The translations under genes were made by a program, and so were the position numbers. A stretch of 64,000 nucleotides of DNA from Dryocola clanedunensis (GTDB lineage: Bacteria; Pseudomonadota; Gammaproteobacteria; Enterobacterales; Enterobacteriaceae). How positions within the stretch are numbered: position 1 is the first letter of the stretch; each line of letters begins with the position of its first letter. The notes beneath the pieces were generated by a model. That model did not search any database and was not told the DNA's origin. It worked only from the letters and a program-made list of their open reading frames with translations. Location: the NCBI RefSeq assembly GCF_025215155.1, contig NZ_JALHAM010000120.1; one strand, 5' to 3'. This document shows positions 60,644 through 64,000 of this stretch, piece after piece.

Positions 60644-61142
60644 GATGATTCTCCACTGGCAGCGCCGCCGGGGATGTGAGGGAACGCAGAATTTGCATAA
60701 TGTTGAGCGCGCTATAGACGATAATCAACACGCCTGAGACGGGCAGGGCGTAATAGATTTTCCCCATCGGAATGCCCAGCGCGGGGGAGATTTGCAGCAT
60801 AGATATCGAGGATATTTTCAGGCCGCCGATGATAAGCACCCACGCGGAGAAGGCGATAAACACCAGCTGCAGGCAAACTGTCCACCACGCCCGCACGCTG
60901 GGCGGAACTTTATCGACCAGAATCGTCAGGCTGATATGTTGCTGTTTTCCGGCGACATAGGCCATGCCCAGCATGGAAAGCCAGACCAGCGAAAAGCGCA
61001 GCAGCTCTTCGGTAACGGTGCTGGGAACGCCCACCACATAACGGCTGATAACCTGCCAGCAGGAGACGACCACCATCATCGTCAGTACAAAACAGCAGAC
61101 GCCTTCGAGCAGCCTGTCGAGTCCCTTTCTAATTGTTTCCAT
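60636..61142 (-). CDS. TRAP transporter small permease (DctQ family)
   Basis: 168 residues with four membrane segments; VSCWQVISRYVVGVPSTVTEELLRFSLVWLSMLG contains the DctQ WxxxxxR...W..E core. It pairs with the large permease. Preceded by GGGAAAAA. Confidence 0.88.
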   Translation of the reverse strand: METIRKGLDRLLEGVCCFVLTMMVVVSCWQVISRYVVGVPSTVTEELLRFSLVWLSMLGMAYVAGKQQHISLTILVDKVPPSVRAWWTVCLQLVFIAFSAWVLIIGGLKISSISMLQISPALGIPMGKIYYALPVSGVLIIVYSALNIMQILRSLTSPAALPVENHHD

Positions 61143-61161
61143 AATTTTTTCCCGTATCCGT

Positions 61162-62139
61162 TTATTTTGCGGCCTGAATGGTTTGATACAGCGCGTCCAG
61201 CTGCGGCGAGTTTTTCAGTTCTGCGTAAATAGGCTGCACGGCCTGCTGGAACGGCCTTTTGTCGATGTCGAGAAACTCGACGTTAAATTTGTCGACCGCC
61301 TCCCGCTTCGTTTTTTCTATTTCGGCATCCCAGGCGGCCTTTTCAAATTCGATGGAGGCTTTGACCGCCTCGCCGACCGCTTTTTGCTGGCCGGGCGTGA
61401 GCTTTTCGAGGGCCAGCGAGCTCATCAGGAGAATGTCGGGGATGCGGGTGTGCATATCGTAGGTGTAAAAGTGGGCGACCTCGCCGTGGCGGGCGATGGT
61501 CAGTGCAAACTCGTTATTCTCTGCGCCGTCAAGGATGCCCTGCTGCAGAGAGGTGTAAACCTCGGCCTGGCTCATGGCGATGGGAGAAGCGCCGAGCAGC
61601 TTCAGCGTGCGGATTGCCGTCTCGCTTTGCATCACGCGGATTTTCTTGCCCTGCAGATCCTCAATGCGGCGAATGGGGGCTTTGCTCATATAAAAGCTGC
61701 GTGCGCCAGAATCGTACCAGCCGACGCCGATAAACCCCTGCGCGGCGGTAGACTGATAAACCGGCCCCATAACCTTCTCGTTATCCATCACCCGGTAGTA
61801 TTCATCTTTATCCGCAAAGAGATAGGGCAGCGAAAACACGCCGTACAGCGGTGAGAAGCTTTCCATTAAGCCTGACGAGACTTTGGTGATGTCTACCACC
61901 CCGGCTTGCGTCAGTTCAACCAGCTCGCGCTCACCGCCAAGCTGGCCGTCCGGGAAATAGACAACCTTAACCTCACCGGCAGTCTTTTCTTCTATCTGGC
62001 GGCCCAAAAAGTGCAGCGCGTCTTTAACCGGCTGGCTGTTTTCGGCGTAGGCGAGACGTAAAACGGTGGCAGCGGAGGTAGTCAGAGGAATAAAGGTAAG
62101 ACAAAGCAAAAAAAGTAAGACTGTCCTTATTATTTTCAT
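61162..62139 (-). CDS. TRAP transporter substrate-binding protein (DctP family)
   Basis: 325 residues from ATG 62139 (GAGG upstream), chosen because it begins a good signal peptide (MKIIRTVLLFLLCLTFIPLT... cleaving near SAA). The DctP hallmark Arg that binds the carboxylate lies in KKIRVMQSE, and DGAENNEFAL follows. Hence the ligand is a sugar acid or similar. First gene of the TRAP operon. Confidence 0.9.
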   Translation of the reverse strand: MKIIRTVLLFLLCLTFIPLTTSAATVLRLAYAENSQPVKDALHFLGRQIEEKTAGEVKVVYFPDGQLGGERELVELTQAGVVDITKVSSGLMESFSPLYGVFSLPYLFADKDEYYRVMDNEKVMGPVYQSTAAQGFIGVGWYDSGARSFYMSKAPIRRIEDLQGKKIRVMQSETAIRTLKLLGASPIAMSQAEVYTSLQQGILDGAENNEFALTIARHGEVAHFYTYDMHTRIPDILLMSSLALEKLTPGQQKAVGEAVKASIEFEKAAWDAEIEKTKREAVDKFNVEFLDIDKRPFQQAVQPIYAELKNSPQLDALYQTIQAAK

Positions 62140-62449
62140 ACGAGCCTCATCATGAGTTAGTTTCACGAGGAAACTACGGGAGATGGGCCTGATAAACCTT
62201 TGAGCTTTTGCCACCGGTAAGGCAAACGTGGCAGTGATGACAATATTTCAAAATGCCGGTTCACAATTTCAGTACTCTTTCTGAATAGGCTACATTTGTT
62301 CAATAATTAGTCAGATGGTAGTTTCAGACAGGATTAATTAGAAATGAATTATCGCTTGATGGTCCGAAAGAGGTTGCATAATCCCCGGCTTGAGGCGAGC
62401 CTGAACTATCACACTGCTATGACCGCTATCAGCAATCAAGGAGGAGCAG
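62140..62449. other. 310-bp divergent gap, TRAP operon and yiiM
   Basis: No gene seen. Must contain promoters for both directions; AT-rich near 62245-62345. I found no convincing operator by eye. Confidence 0.4.
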
Positions 62450-63124
62450 ATGCACTATCCGCTACAGGTTTATATCGGCAAAATTCGTGAATATGAAGGG
62501 AGCAGGCCGAGCGCTATCGGCAAATATCAGGTCGACGGCGAGCTAAAACTGACCGAGCTGGGGCTGGAAGGCGATCAGCAGGCCGAAAAGGTCATTCACG
62601 GCGGCCCTGACCGTGCCCTGTGCCACTATCCTCGCGAACATTACGCCCACTGGGTACAAGAGTTCCCCGAGCAGGCAGAGCTGTTTACAGCGCCAGCGTT
62701 TGGCGAGAATTTTTCAACGGTTGGGCTGACGGAAAAAAATGTATTTATCGGCGATATCTTTCGCTGGGGCGACACGCTGATTCAGGTCACACAGCCTCGC
62801 TCACCCTGCTTTAAGCTAAATTATCATTTTGGTGTTAGCGATATGGCATCGCAGATGCAGGCGTCAGGCTATTGTGGCTGGCTGTATCGCGTGGTCATGG
62901 CGGGTAAGACATCGACGGAAACGTCGCTTGAGCTGGTTTCCCGTGTCAGTGACGTCAGCGTAGCGGAGGCTATCGGCATCGCCTGGCACATGCCGTTTGA
63001 TGATGAGCAGTTTCACCGCCTGCTGTCGGCGGCAGGGCTTTCAACAAGCTGGACGCGCACCATGCAGAAACGACGGCTTTCCGGAAGGATTGAGGATAAT
63101 TCGCGGCGACTGGTGGGCAAGTAG
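62450..63124 (+). CDS. yiiM: MOSC-domain protein YiiM
   Basis: 224 residues, the E. coli length; AAGGAGGAG gives a strong ribosome site. The MOSC domain has the molybdenum-cofactor-binding Cys in QPRSPCFKLN and HGGPDRALCHYPREHY. With YcbX it detoxifies N-hydroxylated bases such as 6-hydroxylaminopurine. Borders the TRAP operon where E. coli has kdgT. Confidence 0.95.
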   Translation: MHYPLQVYIGKIREYEGSRPSAIGKYQVDGELKLTELGLEGDQQAEKVIHGGPDRALCHYPREHYAHWVQEFPEQAELFTAPAFGENFSTVGLTEKNVFIGDIFRWGDTLIQVTQPRSPCFKLNYHFGVSDMASQMQASGYCGWLYRVVMAGKTSTETSLELVSRVSDVSVAEAIGIAWHMPFDDEQFHRLLSAAGLSTSWTRTMQKRRLSGRIEDNSRRLVGK

Positions 63125-63156
63125 CGCTTAGCGAAAACGCCAGTCCCGGAAACGAA

Positions 63157-63180
63157 AAAACCCGCCAGAAGGCGGGTTTT
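63157..63180. terminator. Bidirectional terminator between yiiM and cspA
   Basis: AAAACCCGCC-AGAA-GGCGGGTTTT, perfect 10-bp stem with A/T runs on both sides, serving the convergent yiiM and cspA. Confidence 0.92.
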
Positions 63181-63205
63181 AGAATTTTTATTGCTTAAGT
63201 AGCAA

Positions 63206-63418
63206 TTACAGGCTGGTTACGTTACCAGCTGCTGGACCTTTAGCACCACTTTCGATGGTGAAAGATACTTTCTGACCTTCGTCCAGGGACTTGTAGCCAT
63301 CGTTCTGGATAGCAGAGAAGTGTACGAACACATCTTTAGAGCCATCGTCAGGAGTGATGAAGCCGAAGCCTTTGTCAGAGTTGAACCACTTAACCAGACC
63401 AGTCATTTTAGCAGACAT
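63206..63418 (-). CDS. cspA: Major cold shock protein CspA
   Basis: 70 residues, differing from E. coli CspA at only a few positions. RNP1 KGFGFI and RNP2 VFVHF mark the five-stranded OB fold that binds single-stranded RNA/DNA and melts mRNA structure in the cold. AAGGTAATA lies before the ATG. A long leader with a cold box precedes it. Neighbouring yiaF supports cspA rather than a paralogue. Confidence 0.95.
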   Translation of the reverse strand: MSAKMTGLVKWFNSDKGFGFITPDDGSKDVFVHFSAIQNDGYKSLDEGQKVSFTIESGAKGPAAGNVTSL

Positions 63419-63570
63419 TGATATTACCTTTTAAATAGAGTTTGCCTTACGGCGTATTGGTATGCTTTACAGATTTTTGAAGCGGTAAGGAGAAACTCAC
63501 TTTGAAAGGTATCTACGATAACTTCGGATGGAGGACTGCTTTGCTTGAAAGGTCTGTACGTCAAACCGAT
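63419..63570 (-). promoter_or_regulatory. cspA long 5' leader with cold box
   Basis: Minus-strand TGACGTACAGACC (63563-63551) is the cspA cold box, close to the start of a leader of about 150 nt (159 in E. coli). Segments resembling the E. coli leader (CTTCAAAAATCTGTAAAGCA, then CGCCGTAAGGCA) follow. In E. coli this leader folds as a thermosensor that favours translation in the cold. Confidence 0.85.
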
Positions 63571-63653
63571 GAAGGCATTAACGCACATTTAACCAGCCGC
63601 TGACAAGTACTATTTCAGCCATCCACAGGGCCAGAGGTCAGGAGGGCTGAAAA

Positions 63654-63675
63654 TTCCCCGCCGGGAGGCGGGGAA
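63654..63675 (-). terminator. Terminator of yiaF
   Basis: TTCCCCGCC-loop-GGCGGGGAA, followed on the minus strand by TTTTCAG. It separates yiaF from the cspA promoter region. Confidence 0.8.
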
Positions 63676-63681
63676 ATCATA

Positions 63682-64000
63682 TCACTGCATGCTGTTTTGC
63701 GCGCTTGAATAAGCCTGCATAAACGCCTGATGCTGTGACGCCAGAGGGCCGATCAGCGAGTTGTACTGGCTGGCCTGCTGGGAGGTCGGGAACTGGATGC
63801 CGCCGGCGGTGAAGCCCACCTGGGTACCCTGCTGCTGAATGAAATCGCCTACCTGAACCAGCTGCTGGGTAAAGGTCTGAGCTGCCGGTATCAGCGGAGC
63901 CATAGTGTTTGCCGGCGTGGTCACCACTTTCTGGAAGACCTGGTCATAAACGCTTTTCAGATCGTCCGGCTGCTTCAGCGCAGAATGCGCACCATCGGCC
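63682..64000 (-). CDS. yiaF: YiaF, DUF3053 protein (start outside window)
   Basis: The frame is open to base 64000, giving the C-terminal 105 residues: AHSALKQPDDLKSVYDQVF, then KVVTTPANTMAPLIPAAQTFTQQ, GIQFPTSQQASQYNSLIGPL and a Gln-rich end. It matches the C-terminal half of E. coli YiaF, a DUF3053 lipoprotein of unknown function. A GTG at 63927 is internal. E. coli has yiaG between yiaF and cspA; here it is absent. Confidence 0.9.
   Translation of the reverse strand, partial: ADGAHSALKQPDDLKSVYDQVFQKVVTTPANTMAPLIPAAQTFTQQLVQVGDFIQQQGTQVGFTAGGIQFPTSQQASQYNSLIGPLASQHQAFMQAYSSAQNSMQ

Overview
The window is chromosomal DNA of an Enterobacteriaceae member close to Enterobacter. Gene content follows the E. 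coli/Salmonella backbone nearly protein for protein (yidRQ-ibpAB, yidP-glv/agl, emrD-tisB-istR, selC-yicJI, rhaBAD-rhaSR-rhaT-sodA, yiiM, cspA-yiaF). Base composition is moderately GC-rich. Many intergenic gaps carry REP/BIME elements built on GTAGGGTGGATAAGCG, a form I associate with Enterobacter. Species cannot be fixed from sequence reading alone.

Layout. 1-4.2 kb: end of yidR, yidQ, and the small heat shock genes ibpA and ibpB with a sigma-32 promoter and two ROSE-type RNA thermometers, then a membrane diguanylate cyclase. 4.2-8.2 kb: GntR regulator YidP divergent from an alpha-glucoside PTS permease and a GH4 phospho-alpha-glucosidase. 8.3-11.6 kb: a GH5-like secreted protein and a polar amino acid ABC transporter. 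11.7-14.1 kb: emrD, a DUF6404-type gene, and the SOS-controlled tisB toxin with its antisense RNA IstR. 14.1-18.0 kb: small envelope proteins, a hicAB toxin-antitoxin pair flanked by near-identical 85-bp BIMEs, unknown genes, and an AT-rich membrane gene beside the selenocysteine tRNA selC. 18.3-22.0 kb: xyloside transporter YicJ and alpha-xylosidase YicI. 22.2-24.5 kb: a peptidoglycan-hydrolase-like protein paired with a small exported protein, a YgdR-type lipoprotein and an HSL-type esterase. 24.5-31.1 kb: formate dehydrogenase-O (fdoGHI-fdhE and divergent fdhD), with a UGA selenocysteine codon and SECIS hairpin in fdoG.

31.4-40.1 kb holds two convergent sugar operons I cannot assign to a described pathway. 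The plus-strand operon encodes a PfkA-like sugar-phosphate kinase, an ascorbate-type PTS in separate B, C and A proteins, a class II bisphosphate aldolase, a small unknown helical protein and a P-loop kinase. The minus-strand operon encodes a SIS-domain deglycase/isomerase and a glucose-family EIIBC, under a LacI regulator with a perfect palindromic operator. 40.3-42.3 kb: cheV with a sigma-28 promoter and a PdxI/YdbC-type aldo-keto reductase. 42.5-43.9 kb: a low-GC trio of putative membrane-active effector, small membrane protein and orphan Hcp of the type VI secretion system.

44.1-57.1 kb is an expanded L-rhamnose locus: rhaBAD, a complete rhamnose-type ABC transporter, fucO and rhaM in one direction, then rhaS and rhaR, then the symporter rhaT. 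Together these import, isomerise, phosphorylate and cleave rhamnose, and reduce the lactaldehyde product. 57.5-63.1 kb: sodA, a KdgM-family porin, a three-gene TRAP transporter (where E. coli has kdgT), and yiiM. 63.2-64.0 kb: cspA with its cold box, and yiaF running off the end.
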